Source of the DNA: Photorhabdus laumondii subsp. laumondii
Lineage (GTDB): Bacteria; Pseudomonadota; Gammaproteobacteria; Enterobacterales; Enterobacteriaceae
Assembly: GCF_003343245.1 (NCBI RefSeq)
Contig: NZ_CP024901.1
Coordinates: 4,836,001-4,900,000 of the forward strand
DNA length: 64,000 nt
Reading direction: 5' to 3'
Made by a program: the position numbers and the translations under genes. Under the pieces are notes generated by a model that did no database searches, was not told where the DNA came from, and saw only the letters and a list, made by a program, of their open reading frames with translations. This document shows, in pieces, positions 28,798-39,752 of the stretch. Within the stretch, counting starts at the first letter, position 1; each line of letters starts with the position of its first letter.

Positions 28798-31700
28798 TTA
28801 CAAAGAAATAACCCGTCGTGCGGCACCTATCGCACTGGTTCCATAATCTATCGCATTGGCGATCCCGGTTGTGGTCAGAACCCTGCCTCTGATCTGATTA
28901 CCAATCATGCCAGCAAGATGATCTATACCACTACCAGCAGCACTTAGCCCTCTGGAAACCCAACTGTCTCTTCCCATCACTCTGTGCAGACCAGTTCCAA
29001 TGCCACCGGCAAGCCCGCCGAGAACACTAAATATCGGCTCAAAGACAGGTCTGGCTATACTGAAATGCACTAATTGTCTGGCTAAACCGGCGGCATATGG
29101 GCTGACAGCCCGGCCTAATAACCTCCCCAAGAATCCGCCACCTATTACTCTGTTGATCGCCATTTCCGCCCCCAAACCCGCGGCATAACCCACCGCGTAA
29201 TTCGCTAAATGTCCGGCAGGGTTACTGGCGACATCTAAACCAAAACCAATCCAGGAGCCATAATAGGTGCCAATACCGGCATGAATCCCGGCTCTGGTAC
29301 TCCCCTGTGTACCGGTGATCATCCCACCAGCCGCTCCCCCCGCGGCGGCGGCTACTTCATGTGTAAGGGTGGAGGAAGTCCCCAACATGGTATCAATGGT
29401 GCCTACCGCACTCCCGGCCCCAATAGCGCCACCAATCCCCCGGTCAGCATTATTTATCCATGATCCCACCGCGCCCGTTACCGCCCCGGCGGCTGATGCA
29501 ACACCTACACCTTGTGCTCGCGCACCATAAGCCGCGGCTGAACTCGCCCCAGCAGCAGCGCCCGCCGCTGACTGTACTAACGTCGATTTCCCCTGTACGA
29601 GTCGAGCGAGTAATGCCCCACCTTTTTCCAGCAAGCTACCGACGTTATACCCCATCAACGCACCAATCCCTGCACCTACGGCCGCAACCCCCAGAATGAC
29701 AGGGAGAGCCGCGCCAGCCGTACCAGCAATGGCAGCCGCAAGACCGCCAATCGCAAGCCCGCCAGCAATGGCTCTGCCAATTTTTTGTCCCCGTCTCATT
29801 GACGCAGACATTCCCTCATCAGGTTTACGAAACAAAAATGAAGCAAACCAAAATGTATTCCGATTTCGGTTCGGAGACGGCGCTAATCCGTCATGGTCAG
29901 TCAATGTGATGGGGTTATTCCTCACCATCCGGTACACATTCAACCCATCCACGGTTCCCGCCGGATCAGCACTCAACCAGCGGCCCACCCAAGGCTGATA
30001 ATAACGGTAGCCGTAATAATACAATCCGGTGGCATCCCGCTCTTTACCGGAATAACGAATAAATTTGTAGCTGGCTTCTGTCTGATTTTTCGCTGCCCAT
30101 ACCGCGGTGCCGCCATACGGATAATACTCTTCCTGACTAAGAATCTGCCCTTCGCTATCCAATTCAATCTGGCTGGAGCCGAGCAGATTATCGTAACTGT
30201 AGCGCACCTGATTGTTGTCGATATCTGCCGGCTTACCACTTTCCCAGTGCAATACCCTTACCTGTGCGCGCCCCGCCTCACCTACCGTAATCACCTGCAA
30301 ATTTTGAGTTGTTTTATCTGCCACTCCAGTTATGCGCAGCTCTAATCCCGGCAGATAAGTCACCCGTTGTACTTGAGTACTGTTGCCCGTCTGCTGTTCA
30401 CTCACTTTTAGCAGCCGCACGCCATCACTGCTATAACGATACCATTCACTGTCACTGCTATTTTCGCGGCTCACCGGTGTTACTCGCTGCAATTCACCCC
30501 GCATATTCCAATCCAGATTCTGCCCCGGTATTAACGTCTTCTGATGACCGCCGGCATCAAATAGCCCATCCACTTGGGTTGGATCTGTCGTTAATGTACT
30601 CAATACCGTCCGGTTACTGCGGCTTGAAACGGTCATCTCCGTGGTGTAACTATTTTGAGTCGCGGGTGAACTGTGTCGGATTTGAACCAAATTACCGCCA
30701 CGGTCATAACTATAAGTACGCTGGTAATTGGTATAGGTGCTGTTGTCGGCAGGAACAGGCATAGCAGGTGAGGGAAGTTGGTTGCTTTGCTGGCCGATAT
30801 TAGCCATTTCACGCCCTGTCGCACTCATAAGCTGATACAGCGAATCATAAACATAGCGGTTCTCAGGCTCCACTTTCTGATTGCGCCAAAAGCGGGTGGC
30901 TTCAGCATCATTATGGATACTGATGACATTCCCCACCGGATCATACTCATAGCGGAGATCCTGTAATACTCTCGCCTCTGATTGACTCTCTTCGGCTCGC
31001 CGGGTAGTGATACCCATCAAACGTTGAGTTTCCGGTTCATAACTGTACTCGGTAATCACGCCGTTACCATGCTCTTCACGCAGCTTATGACCTGCGGCTG
31101 ACCAGCTCAGAGACTTAACAATCACCTGTTCACGCTGGCCTTTCACCGTCAACCAACTCCCTTTTAACTGACCGGCAATGTCATAAGCCAGACGCTGAAT
31201 ATTGCCTTTCGCATCGGTTTGGGTCAGTAAAGCCCCGATGGCATTGGTTGTACTTTGTGTTGTATAGACCTCACTTGCCAGCATCCGCTGCCAGACAGTT
31301 TCGTCGTCACCGCTCCAGTTAGCCTCCTGCCCTTCTGCCAGCCATTGGTGAGATTGGGATAAAATAGCACCCGCCAGTGACTGACTCATCAACCGGGTAA
31401 CGCCCGCCGTGTCGTAGTGGCGTATACACAGACCAGAGAGGTTATATTCTTTCTCTGCTGTGGTGTTCTCCGCCCAGATAAAGCGCTCTGTCACTTGAGA
31501 AGTTTCCTGATCAAAAACTTGTTCACTCACAGATAACAAACGACCGGGCAAGGTATTACCTTCATAGCGACGAGTCTGACGAACACCTGTCGCATTCATC
31601 GTCATTACCGGACGACCTTCAATATCATTTAATGCAACAGTACGACCAGCATCGACACTCTCTGTCCGCAAGGCATGACCGGCCAGATCATACTGCCAGA

Positions 31701-31929
31701 CAAAATTAGGTTTTACTGAGTTATCAGCCTGCTTTGCATCATACAAGCGTGGGTCAATACTGTGGTTCAGGTATCCACGGGCATCATACTGGTGACGGGT
31801 GACGCGGGTGTCAATATCCCCGCCAATCACAACACGGTGAAAACCGATATCACGAATGGACAGGCCACGATTATCTAACACGCTGACTGTTGGGGTTTGA
31901 GTATAAAGAGCAGTATCAGGCGTACTCAT
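28798..31929 (-). CDS. tccC1: TccC1, toxin-complex C subunit (RHS core with C-terminal effector)
   Basis: 1043 residues, the length I recall for TccC from P. luminescens W14, and near-identical to it in remembered sequence. The N-terminal ~680 residues are the RHS/YD-repeat shell (LRYEYDPVGNVISIHNDAEA, YSYDRGGNLVQIRHS), ending in the conserved core GLYYYGYRYYQPWVGRWLSADPAG near 650-680. The rest is the variable effector part, here very Gly/Ala-rich with membrane-like segments (GGLAIGGLAAAIAGTAGAAL). In Tc toxins the B and C subunits form a cocoon that shields the cleaved C-terminal effector. It lies 133 bases after tccB in a tccA-tccB-tccC1 order. The action of this effector is not clear from sequence. 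Confidence 0.95.
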   Translation of the reverse strand: MSTPDTALYTQTPTVSVLDNRGLSIRDIGFHRVVIGGDIDTRVTRHQYDARGYLNHSIDPRLYDAKQADNSVKPNFVWQYDLAGHALRTESVDAGRTVALNDIEGRPVMTMNATGVRQTRRYEGNTLPGRLLSVSEQVFDQETSQVTERFIWAENTTAEKEYNLSGLCIRHYDTAGVTRLMSQSLAGAILSQSHQWLAEGQEANWSGDDETVWQRMLASEVYTTQSTTNAIGALLTQTDAKGNIQRLAYDIAGQLKGSWLTVKGQREQVIVKSLSWSAAGHKLREEHGNGVITEYSYEPETQRLMGITTRRAEESQSEARVLQDLRYEYDPVGNVISIHNDAEATRFWRNQKVEPENRYVYDSLYQLMSATGREMANIGQQSNQLPSPAMPVPADNSTYTNYQRTYSYDRGGNLVQIRHSSPATQNSYTTEMTVSSRSNRTVLSTLTTDPTQVDGLFDAGGHQKTLIPGQNLDWNMRGELQRVTPVSRENSSDSEWYRYSSDGVRLLKVSEQQTGNSTQVQRVTYLPGLELRITGVADKTTQNLQVITVGEAGRAQVRVLHWESGKPADIDNNQVRYSYDNLLGSSQIELDSEGQILSQEEYYPYGGTAVWAAKNQTEASYKFIRYSGKERDATGLYYYGYRYYQPWVGRWLSADPAGTVDGLNVYRMVRNNPITLTDHDGLAPSPNRNRNTFWFASFLFRKPDEGMSASMRRGQKIGRAIAGGLAIGGLAAAIAGTAGAALPVILGVAAVGAGIGALMGYNVGSLLEKGGALLARLVQGKSTLVQSAAGAAAGASSAAAYGARAQGVGVASAAGAVTGAVGSWINNADRGIGGAIGAGSAVGTIDTMLGTSSTLTHEVAAAAGGAAGGMITGTQGSTRAGIHAGIGTYYGSWIGFGLDVASNPAGHLANYAVGYAAGLGAEMAINRVIGGGFLGRLLGRAVSPYAAGLARQLVHFSIARPVFEPIFSVLGGLAGGIGTGLHRVMGRDSWVSRGLSAAGSGIDHLAGMIGNQIRGRVLTTTGIANAIDYGTSAIGAARRVISL

Positions 31930-32017
31930 ATCATATTCCTTTTATTTTGTTTTAAAGCTTCCCTTCCAATGAAATGGAGAAAGATCGCAAGATTGATTTT
32001 AGATATGACAGATCCTT

Positions 32018-32042
32018 TCCCACTCTGGCGACCAGAGTGGGA
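32018..32042. promoter_or_regulatory. hairpin in the tccB-tccC1 gap
   Basis: TCCCACTCTGG, CGA, CCAGAGTGGGA: an 11-bp perfect stem with a three-base loop, 20 bases after the tccB stop. No T-run follows in the direction of tccC1. It could be a partial terminator or an mRNA-stability element that adjusts tccC1 relative to tccAB. Confidence 0.5.
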
Positions 32043-32062
32043 AGTCTTAGTTAAAAGTTAAT

Positions 32063-35000
32063 TTAAAAGAGTGTCTTCTTGACTTGGTTTGCGAAGCTGG
32101 CACCGCCGTCGCAGGCGGTATAATGCACCTGCACCAGTACATCATCCATATTCGCCAACAGTGCGGCCTGCATCTCATCCGCCTTCAATGTTTTATCGTC
32201 AATATGCTCATCCACCGAACGCGGGAAGGTAAGCGTCCATTTGGAGACCGCACCCGTGCCCTCAAACGATAGATAGCGCTCATCTTCCAAACGCAGCTCA
32301 AAGCTACCGGCATCATTAATGCCAGAAGAGAGCGCCACCTGCTGGCTGGCCCGCAGATTGGTGACAATATGCGTCGCATCCCCCTCTTTACCTGTCGGAT
32401 CATTGAGACGTTTAACACCATTGATATCTGCTGTGAGCAGCGTACTACTGCTGGTCTGGGTGAGCGTTGCCTTCACGTTTTGATACGGCCCGATCAACGT
32501 CGGCAGTGTCACTGACACGGTTTTAATCTGGCGCAAATAATGCCCCGGATAGTCGTTGTCAAACAGCTTTTCGCTTAATGGAAAGTCAACTTTGCCCTCA
32601 GTTTTTAACTTACCAAAGCCATCATCACCCAATAGGCTTTTGAGCGACACAGTACGGATCACATTAAGACGGCGCTCATGACGAACTAAATATGCCGCTT
32701 CCATTTGGAGCAAATTGAGTTGCAGAGTTTCTCCCACTTGCAAACCACGGTAATGGTCATTCCAAGTACCGGTCTGAATAAACGTGGTGGCGTAATCACC
32801 CAATTCATACTGCCAGCAAGCTTGGGCGGACAAACACAGAGAGACCACAGCGTCGTACGCTTGATAGTACAACGCGGATAATTGACCACTCAGCCACTGA
32901 TATAAAGTCGCTTGGGTGAAACGAGTCGTTAGGTAAGTCAGCATGGTTCGAATTTGCACCTGCTGTGCCTTCGCCTGTTGCAGGGAAGTCTGAGCCGCTT
33001 TTTCGCGCACCGCCAGCGCATCCAACTGTTTCTGTAATGCGTCGACCTCAGACTGTGCCTGCTGGTATTGGATTTGCCACTCTTCACGGCGACGGCGGTA
33101 ATTCTCCGTGGTTGCCAAACGCTCGGCCACCACGCTGGTGGCTTGTCCGGCAGCCATTAACCCAATGGCAATCGCTTCCGTTACCCCTTCATAGCGTGAG
33201 CCACCATCAGCCAAACCAAAGATATTCGGGATCACTTTCAGTGCGCCACTGGCAGTCTGTACACCGGTGGAGGAAGATATCAGGGATTGTGCTGACGTTT
33301 GGGTGTCCATCACCAGTTGTTCCGCACTGGAGATGTTATTTTGATACAGCGTGTAATAATGGTCATGACGCTGTTGCGCCGTCGCCTGACTAGCCAACAG
33401 CGCCAGACGATCCGCCGCCAATCCATCCAACGCCTGTTGTTGCAATGTGATGGCATAGCTGGACATATCCAACAGTTGCTGTTGCGCCAGCTCTTCTTGA
33501 CCGGCCCGTTCGCTACGTTCCAACAAGCTAAGCAGGTTCTGACCAAAACTGGTCAGCGTACCCACAGCGCTGTAAGCTCGCGGCAACATAGCGCTGAAAC
33601 GGTATGGCGGTACCGTCAATATGGCACCACTGACGCCATTCGCCAACGTGCCGGACTGAGCGCGCTGAGCCAACAATGCTACCGGATCAGCCGGCGCAGC
33701 ATACAACGGCAGAGAAAGCGGCTTGCCATCAACGGTCAGGTTATGACGCAGGTTGTATAACCGTGCATCCAACGTATCCCAGTGGGACAACATCAGAACA
33801 TTGAGCGGTTCGTTAAAGTAGCCATTATCTGCCAGTTTCAAGTGGCTAATGTTATTGCCCGGTAATGCGGGTAAGACAGTATTACTGTTAGCCAATTGGT
33901 GCTCAAAGTCACGCAAAGCCGTTTTTTGCCCGGCGGCCAAGGTATCCAGGGTTTGCGGTGTCCAGGTGCTGCTCAACGATACATCCGGCCGAGGCCCTAG
34001 CAACTCAGCGGCCAAATTGTAATAGACACGGGCCTGAGTCAAACCATCACGAGTCAATTGGCGATACCACATATCTCCCTGAGCAATCAAGTTGCTGACA
34101 TAAGCGATAAACACTGCTTTCTGGTATATCACCGGATGAGCATAAGCCTGAGTATCCGGATCGATAGGATCTCCCAAGTGACGTGATAGATCGCTGTGTA
34201 CTTCAACCAACGGACGTACATTCCAGTAAGCCGGAGCATTGTGTGGCTTGTTTTTCATCGCCGGATCAAAGATGTAATGCAAACTCTTTTGTGCCGGCGA
34301 AAATTGCTGTTCGTTGGCAAAGCGTGTAGCAACTAAAAACGGCAAGTGAAAGAATAACTCCCAGAAATAGAGACCGTTTGAACCATCAAAGTCCATCGGC
34401 TCACTTTTGCCGTCAGTGACCAGATCGGCCTCCAGAGAAGGATCTGCCTGCAAGGTGTAATCCAGCAAACTATCCAATCCCAGATTAGCCTTCTCAATCA
34501 AAGTACGCACAAAGGTGGTGTTAAGACGAGTTTTCGCAGGTAATGATGAGGTCCAGAAGTCTAAATATTGCACCAGACCACGCTTGCTATCGTAACGGGA
34601 AATCAATCGAGGAATGGCATCCGGAGCTTTGCTATCTTGCAACTCAACATACACGTTAAACCACTTGCTGACCCAGGAATAGGCCCCTTTTCTCCCTGAT
34701 GGTCGGTCATAATGATCCCAAACAACGTTCAAACAAACCTGTAGGTAGTTTTTATCCGGATCAGTAGAGAAATCCGCTTCGGACAAAGTATAAGTCGTAG
34801 GATAGGTTGCACCACTGGCAAGTTGGAAAGTTTGCTCACTGTAGTGTTTAAATAGATTGCGCCCATCCGCCGTCTCAGCATTGATTTCCTGATAGAATTT
34901 GCGGTTATCGGCGATCTTACTGAAGTTTTTGATAGTGGTTAATGTTGGCCAATCTGGAGACGTAAATACAGATTCAAGCTTATTAAGACTAATAGCAAAA

Positions 35001-36757
35001 TTTATTTTATCAGACCAATCTAGCAACATTGTACCGTCTGGGATAGGTAAATAATAACTGGCAGGTGTCTCCCCCTCCCAAGCGATATAACTGCCCTGCA
35101 CAGTAATAGTATGGTGAGCATCAAGCAAGGGGGAAATAGCCCATCCCTCATTAACTCGCTGTTCCAACGCCCACGTTCCATTAGGAACAGATCCACCACC
35201 ATATCCAGCCGGATAGTAGTTGATCGCTGCATTATGAAAGGTGTAATAATTGCCATCATGGTAATCCAGATAAAAACCTTCATTCCCTGACCACGTGAAA
35301 CCATAACCAGACTTAGAATCATATACAATATCGTTATATCCAAATATATGACGATTAACAAAATCCCCATTAGTCGTGGTTTGGATATGGAGTGTCAGGC
35401 CATCTTGGTCGATATATACATAGGCCCCGGTAGTACCCAGTTTCAAATCATCAACTTTACCTACCCAACCGGTATTTTCGGGATCTTCGGTTGGCTTGCC
35501 TGAAATAACCTTAGTAATCACATACTTTTTATCGTATACCGCGAATTGCAAGCAGTTCTGATCATTTGTTTCATCACGATAGGTACTGAACAAAAAATCC
35601 TTACTCAATGGCCTGAGAATATGGTGATTGAAGGCTGAGTCACAATACAAGTAACCATACACAGCAGGACGGTTTTGATGTGGAGTCCCCGTAAAATTAC
35701 GCACAAATACCCCCAACATCAAACGGCCATACGGGTTACTGTCCGTTTCCTCCGTCGGGTCAATACTAAAATCAGTGGTAGCCAGTAAATTAACCTTCCG
35801 CAGTGTAGTCTTCGATTCATCAATCAGCAGGCTGGATCGCTGTGTTTCTGAACTTTCATCTGCTTGCTGCGTCATCAGCGTGGTGGTATTCGGTGCCGTC
35901 CAGGTATCATCATAACGTTTATAGCCAAATTTTATGCTGTAGGCATGGGTTTTTCCGATATTTTTACCGTCAGCATCCTTCTGTACTGCCGGGTCACGTT
36001 CAACCCAAGCGACATACAGCCGGTCATTATAAAATACTGGGCGAACTGTATGCTCCAGCACCGTATCACCAGACAACGGCAAGGTAATTTCCTGCCAATC
36101 ATTCCAGCAATTTGGCGTCACCGGATTCCCTGCTGGATCTTGACGATTTTTACTCAAATCCATCTGACGCCAGTAATACCGATATGGTTTGGTGGTGGTA
36201 CGACCAATAAAATAGTAAATGGCCTGATCAAATTTATCCTGATTAATATAACCGCTGAGCACATACAGATTACTCACCGCCTCAAACTCATTGAGGTATC
36301 CCAGAACAGCATCCTGCACCCGGTCCGGATCGAGCCGGTTCTGGTTTAACGTGGTCTCCAGCTCCGAGAAATAATGGCTTTTTTCCTGCCGGGTGATGGG
36401 GGAAATGTAGTTTTCAGCGTAATTTCGAACCTCAGCCCCCGCAGCCCAGATAGCATATTGGCTATCATTGTCACGCCATTCGTTAGCGGTAGAAAGCTCC
36501 ATCGCCTGACGCCCCGGTTCGGAACCATTGACCAGACGAGTCATATATTGCTGTATGCTGGCAATCGCTTGAGCAACTCGGCTGGTCTCAACTTCATCAG
36601 CCACTTCCGGGTCAATCAACAAGTATTCGTACAAGTCTTCCACCGTCACTGGCTGACCATCGACACCTTTCAGTGTCGAGGCCACAAAATTCATATAGCC
36701 AGTCACCAACGCATCACGCTGGGATTCATTCAGTTGCTTTTCCATTGTCGATAACAT
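32063..36757 (-). CDS. tccB: TccB, toxin-complex A-component C-terminal half
   Basis: 1564 residues, matching TccB of P. luminescens W14 in length and in remembered sequence (MLSTMEKQLNESQRDALVTG). Together TccA and TccB correspond to one TcdA-like protein, the pentameric pore-forming A component. TccB covers the neuraminidase-like and receptor-binding regions and the C-terminal pore-forming domain, with long helical segments near 1110-1330 (QLVMDTQTSAQSLISSSTGV, QYQQAQSEVDALQKQLDALA). It starts 94 bases after tccA; the ribosome binding site is modest (AAGG). No frameshift or truncation. Confidence 0.95.
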   Translation of the reverse strand: MLSTMEKQLNESQRDALVTGYMNFVASTLKGVDGQPVTVEDLYEYLLIDPEVADEVETSRVAQAIASIQQYMTRLVNGSEPGRQAMELSTANEWRDNDSQYAIWAAGAEVRNYAENYISPITRQEKSHYFSELETTLNQNRLDPDRVQDAVLGYLNEFEAVSNLYVLSGYINQDKFDQAIYYFIGRTTTKPYRYYWRQMDLSKNRQDPAGNPVTPNCWNDWQEITLPLSGDTVLEHTVRPVFYNDRLYVAWVERDPAVQKDADGKNIGKTHAYSIKFGYKRYDDTWTAPNTTTLMTQQADESSETQRSSLLIDESKTTLRKVNLLATTDFSIDPTEETDSNPYGRLMLGVFVRNFTGTPHQNRPAVYGYLYCDSAFNHHILRPLSKDFLFSTYRDETNDQNCLQFAVYDKKYVITKVISGKPTEDPENTGWVGKVDDLKLGTTGAYVYIDQDGLTLHIQTTTNGDFVNRHIFGYNDIVYDSKSGYGFTWSGNEGFYLDYHDGNYYTFHNAAINYYPAGYGGGSVPNGTWALEQRVNEGWAISPLLDAHHTITVQGSYIAWEGETPASYYLPIPDGTMLLDWSDKINFAISLNKLESVFTSPDWPTLTTIKNFSKIADNRKFYQEINAETADGRNLFKHYSEQTFQLASGATYPTTYTLSEADFSTDPDKNYLQVCLNVVWDHYDRPSGRKGAYSWVSKWFNVYVELQDSKAPDAIPRLISRYDSKRGLVQYLDFWTSSLPAKTRLNTTFVRTLIEKANLGLDSLLDYTLQADPSLEADLVTDGKSEPMDFDGSNGLYFWELFFHLPFLVATRFANEQQFSPAQKSLHYIFDPAMKNKPHNAPAYWNVRPLVEVHSDLSRHLGDPIDPDTQAYAHPVIYQKAVFIAYVSNLIAQGDMWYRQLTRDGLTQARVYYNLAAELLGPRPDVSLSSTWTPQTLDTLAAGQKTALRDFEHQLANSNTVLPALPGNNISHLKLADNGYFNEPLNVLMLSHWDTLDARLYNLRHNLTVDGKPLSLPLYAAPADPVALLAQRAQSGTLANGVSGAILTVPPYRFSAMLPRAYSAVGTLTSFGQNLLSLLERSERAGQEELAQQQLLDMSSYAITLQQQALDGLAADRLALLASQATAQQRHDHYYTLYQNNISSAEQLVMDTQTSAQSLISSSTGVQTASGALKVIPNIFGLADGGSRYEGVTEAIAIGLMAAGQATSVVAERLATTENYRRRREEWQIQYQQAQSEVDALQKQLDALAVREKAAQTSLQQAKAQQVQIRTMLTYLTTRFTQATLYQWLSGQLSALYYQAYDAVVSLCLSAQACWQYELGDYATTFIQTGTWNDHYRGLQVGETLQLNLLQMEAAYLVRHERRLNVIRTVSLKSLLGDDGFGKLKTEGKVDFPLSEKLFDNDYPGHYLRQIKTVSVTLPTLIGPYQNVKATLTQTSSSTLLTADINGVKRLNDPTGKEGDATHIVTNLRASQQVALSSGINDAGSFELRLEDERYLSFEGTGAVSKWTLTFPRSVDEHIDDKTLKADEMQAALLANMDDVLVQVHYTACDGGASFANQVKKTLF

Positions 36758-36851
36758 AATTATCTGCCTTACTTAAATGGCGGTTTAGAAATAGCCTCAT
36801 TGGGCCATACGGAAAAATCAAATCCACTCAGGTAGTGAGCTTCTGCCATGC

Positions 36852-39752
36852 TCAGTGACTACCCTTAACATGAGATACGCCAGCCACCATCGCCTGACCG
36901 GTGCTTTGCCAAAGGGTATAATCACTATCACGGCTCAGGACATAGCCTTGCTGTTGCTGTGTAACGCCAAGGCCAGTCTGGCTCTGTGCCTGTTGCAGAC
37001 GCAGCAGCGTATCCAGTTGCGGAGTGGTTTTGGCAATCCCGCCCAATACTTCCCAAGCGGCTTGCAACTCGTTTGTCTCCCAACCCAGTAGCGTTGCCAA
37101 CGTTTGTGCAGCATCCGCCTGACTCAACGGCGTAGCAGCATTAGCCACGCGCAGGTAGGCCAACACATCATCTTCCGTACCACCACCGGCTTTACCCACT
37201 TGGAGCAGTAGATCGCTGTAACGGCTTAAGGTATAGAGCATCCACAAACTGATATCGGTCACTACTTCTGCGGAAGCGCCAAAATAGGCTGGATAGTCCA
37301 GCAAAGTTTGTACCATTGCAGGACTTAGCGTGAATTGTTGGGTCAACAAGGAGCGGCGTACCACTTCACGCAATAGGCTCAGATAGCCAGCGGGAATATC
37401 AGCCGCGATTTTAACAGTATCCTTCAATGCCCAAGTCGCACTCAGCCACTGATAGGTTGTTTGCCCACTCCAGCGCAACAACAACGCAGGCAGTGACTGA
37501 CTCACGTTCAGAGTTTGCGCCAACAGACTGACAGCCACGCCTTGCTGAGTTTGCTGCGCTTGATACAACGTATTCGTCAGAGTAGTGATTGCCAGCTTCT
37601 TATCTTCATCAGATAAGCTTTGTGTTTTGACCACCATTGTTATAACACTTTCTATACCTGCATCGGTCACCAGACCAACCTGATCGATAAGCGGGCTATT
37701 ACCTGCCGAGAGCAGAGCAAACCAGTCAATAGCGTGACCGTTGGTATCAACTAATGGTGCACCACTACGGGATAATAATGTTGCACTCACAAATGTACTG
37801 CCCAAGTTCTGCCACACCTGACGGATAAAATTCAATTGATCGTCAGTGCCTTGAGCGGTGAAGGTAGAACCGCTACTCAACAGTAAAAGTAAGGTTTCAA
37901 TGGGTAAATCGCGCTGTTGTTGCCATTGAGCGATCACACTTAGCGCTTGCAGCAAACTCAAAATATCCGCCGCCAGCGGAGAATCTTTTTGCGGTACCAT
38001 GATGATGGGTTTTCCTGCCAATTGCTGCCAGACGATGCCTGTACCTGCATCTAATCGATCAACCAAAGCACAGAAAGACTCTGGGTTTGTCCCCAATGTG
38101 CGCGCCAAATTAGCCAAACGGTAGAAAGCTGACACCACAAACAGATTACAGTTGAGTGTGCTTTGTGTGATATTCCCCTGTTGACGGGCAATATTATCCG
38201 CCAATAACAGGAACTGACGATGATTAAGGCCCAGTGCCGTGCTGATATGCTTAACACGCGCCCCATCTCCCCCGGTGGTCAATGTATAGACAAAATCCTG
38301 ATTATCTATCACAAACGGTGTATCAAAGGTGCCAACAGAGTTAAACACCTGATCTAAGAATGGTGTTGCGGGTGTAATGGCAAACGGGGTTACCACGCGC
38401 AGCCAACCAGCAAATTGTTTAGCGGTAACACCGTACTTCGCCTGATAATGTTTGAACACCCCCAACATACGCAACGTATTGTCGTTCATCGACAACGCGG
38501 TATTTCCCGTTTCCGCATCCATAGCAGAAGTCACCAACAGGTCAATATCCTCATAGGGCAGATTCAGCCATTTTTGCAGACGTACTGTGCGGTTAATACG
38601 GTCCAACTTGTCATCGGTCAGATTGTTAACCGTCAGAGCAAAATGCGCCTCCGCTCCACTGCGACTCAGAGTAATCGCCTGCGGCTTACCGGCATGAATA
38701 AAGCGGGCACCGTAAGCAAATGGCGTCGCTGTCGTGTCACCAGAACTGACATTATCAGACTTAACCACCGTAGAACCGCCAACCGTTGAACACAACATCA
38801 GCTCTACCTGAGGTACAGTCAAACTTGTTCTATCAGTCAGTACGGTCATGTCGCTGAAACTGTTCGCCGTCAGCAAACTGTCACCATAATTTAGCTGATA
38901 GAAATTCTGACCGACGGTTTCCACCATGATTTTCTGCTGCTCTGGCGAAAGCTGACTCGCCATGATTTGCAGGCGAGTCAAAGCACCGGCAGTCGCATCA
39001 CTCAGTTTTCCTTTTGCTGTTGCCCAGAAGTTTTGCGGCAGATCCAACGTCTGTGGCAAAGTGATATCTTGTAACGTGGTACCTAATACCGACTGAGCCG
39101 TCTGAATCTGCTGGTGACCATAATGATATGGCAAATTATTCGGGTAACGGGTGGTGGAGAGTTTGGCGTTTACCGCTTCCAAATCAGTCAAACTCAGTTT
39201 CTTCTGAATGGCTTTGGACAGAATTTCATTGACCAATTGTAATTGCGGTATCACCTCATTGATCGCTTTATCATTAATCAACAAAGCCCCGATATCGGGT
39301 CGGCGCTCCACCAGCGTATTCATAATGGCACTAGCACCACTCTTTTCCTGATCAAGGGCCAATTGATAAATATGAGTCAGATAAGCTACCGGAGCATCAT
39401 TCGCTTCTGGTGACCCACTAGGTGCTTTATCTTTCCAGCCAGTGTTTGCATCAAGAAACTGATTGGCGTAATCGGGACCTGACACAGAGAATGGACTTCT
39501 TAAGCTAAACTGAACCGCTTCACTAAGAGAATTACGGCGAAAATGGTGTAACACCTGATGAGCATAGCCCACCGCCAGGTCATACATTTTTTCAGCACTG
39601 CGTCCCAGATCAGCACGATGCTCACGAATAAAGCGCTCACGCGGCATACGTACCACATCAAACACTGAGGTATAACCAAGATCGGTCAACTTACCGGGCA
39701 GGTTGTGGATCTCTTCGGTGCGGGAAATCAGGGGACTGGCGAGTTGATTCAT
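36852..39752 (-). CDS. tccA: TccA, toxin-complex A-component N-terminal half
   Basis: 966 residues from ATG 39752 (MNQLASPLISRTEEIHNLPG), with AGGAGT before it. The in-frame start 57 bases upstream adds a non-family leader. Length and sequence match TccA of P. luminescens W14 as I remember it. It corresponds to the N-terminal helical shell of TcdA-type proteins and contains the VRP1-type start (SVFDVVRMPRERFIREHRAD). It needs TccB as partner in the cell-binding pore complex. It is first gene of tccA-tccB-tccC1, and its promoter should lie in the AT-rich stretch 39753-40179. Confidence 0.95.
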   Translation of the reverse strand: MNQLASPLISRTEEIHNLPGKLTDLGYTSVFDVVRMPRERFIREHRADLGRSAEKMYDLAVGYAHQVLHHFRRNSLSEAVQFSLRSPFSVSGPDYANQFLDANTGWKDKAPSGSPEANDAPVAYLTHIYQLALDQEKSGASAIMNTLVERRPDIGALLINDKAINEVIPQLQLVNEILSKAIQKKLSLTDLEAVNAKLSTTRYPNNLPYHYGHQQIQTAQSVLGTTLQDITLPQTLDLPQNFWATAKGKLSDATAGALTRLQIMASQLSPEQQKIMVETVGQNFYQLNYGDSLLTANSFSDMTVLTDRTSLTVPQVELMLCSTVGGSTVVKSDNVSSGDTTATPFAYGARFIHAGKPQAITLSRSGAEAHFALTVNNLTDDKLDRINRTVRLQKWLNLPYEDIDLLVTSAMDAETGNTALSMNDNTLRMLGVFKHYQAKYGVTAKQFAGWLRVVTPFAITPATPFLDQVFNSVGTFDTPFVIDNQDFVYTLTTGGDGARVKHISTALGLNHRQFLLLADNIARQQGNITQSTLNCNLFVVSAFYRLANLARTLGTNPESFCALVDRLDAGTGIVWQQLAGKPIIMVPQKDSPLAADILSLLQALSVIAQWQQQRDLPIETLLLLLSSGSTFTAQGTDDQLNFIRQVWQNLGSTFVSATLLSRSGAPLVDTNGHAIDWFALLSAGNSPLIDQVGLVTDAGIESVITMVVKTQSLSDEDKKLAITTLTNTLYQAQQTQQGVAVSLLAQTLNVSQSLPALLLRWSGQTTYQWLSATWALKDTVKIAADIPAGYLSLLREVVRRSLLTQQFTLSPAMVQTLLDYPAYFGASAEVVTDISLWMLYTLSRYSDLLLQVGKAGGGTEDDVLAYLRVANAATPLSQADAAQTLATLLGWETNELQAAWEVLGGIAKTTPQLDTLLRLQQAQSQTGLGVTQQQQGYVLSRDSDYTLWQSTGQAMVAGVSHVKGSH

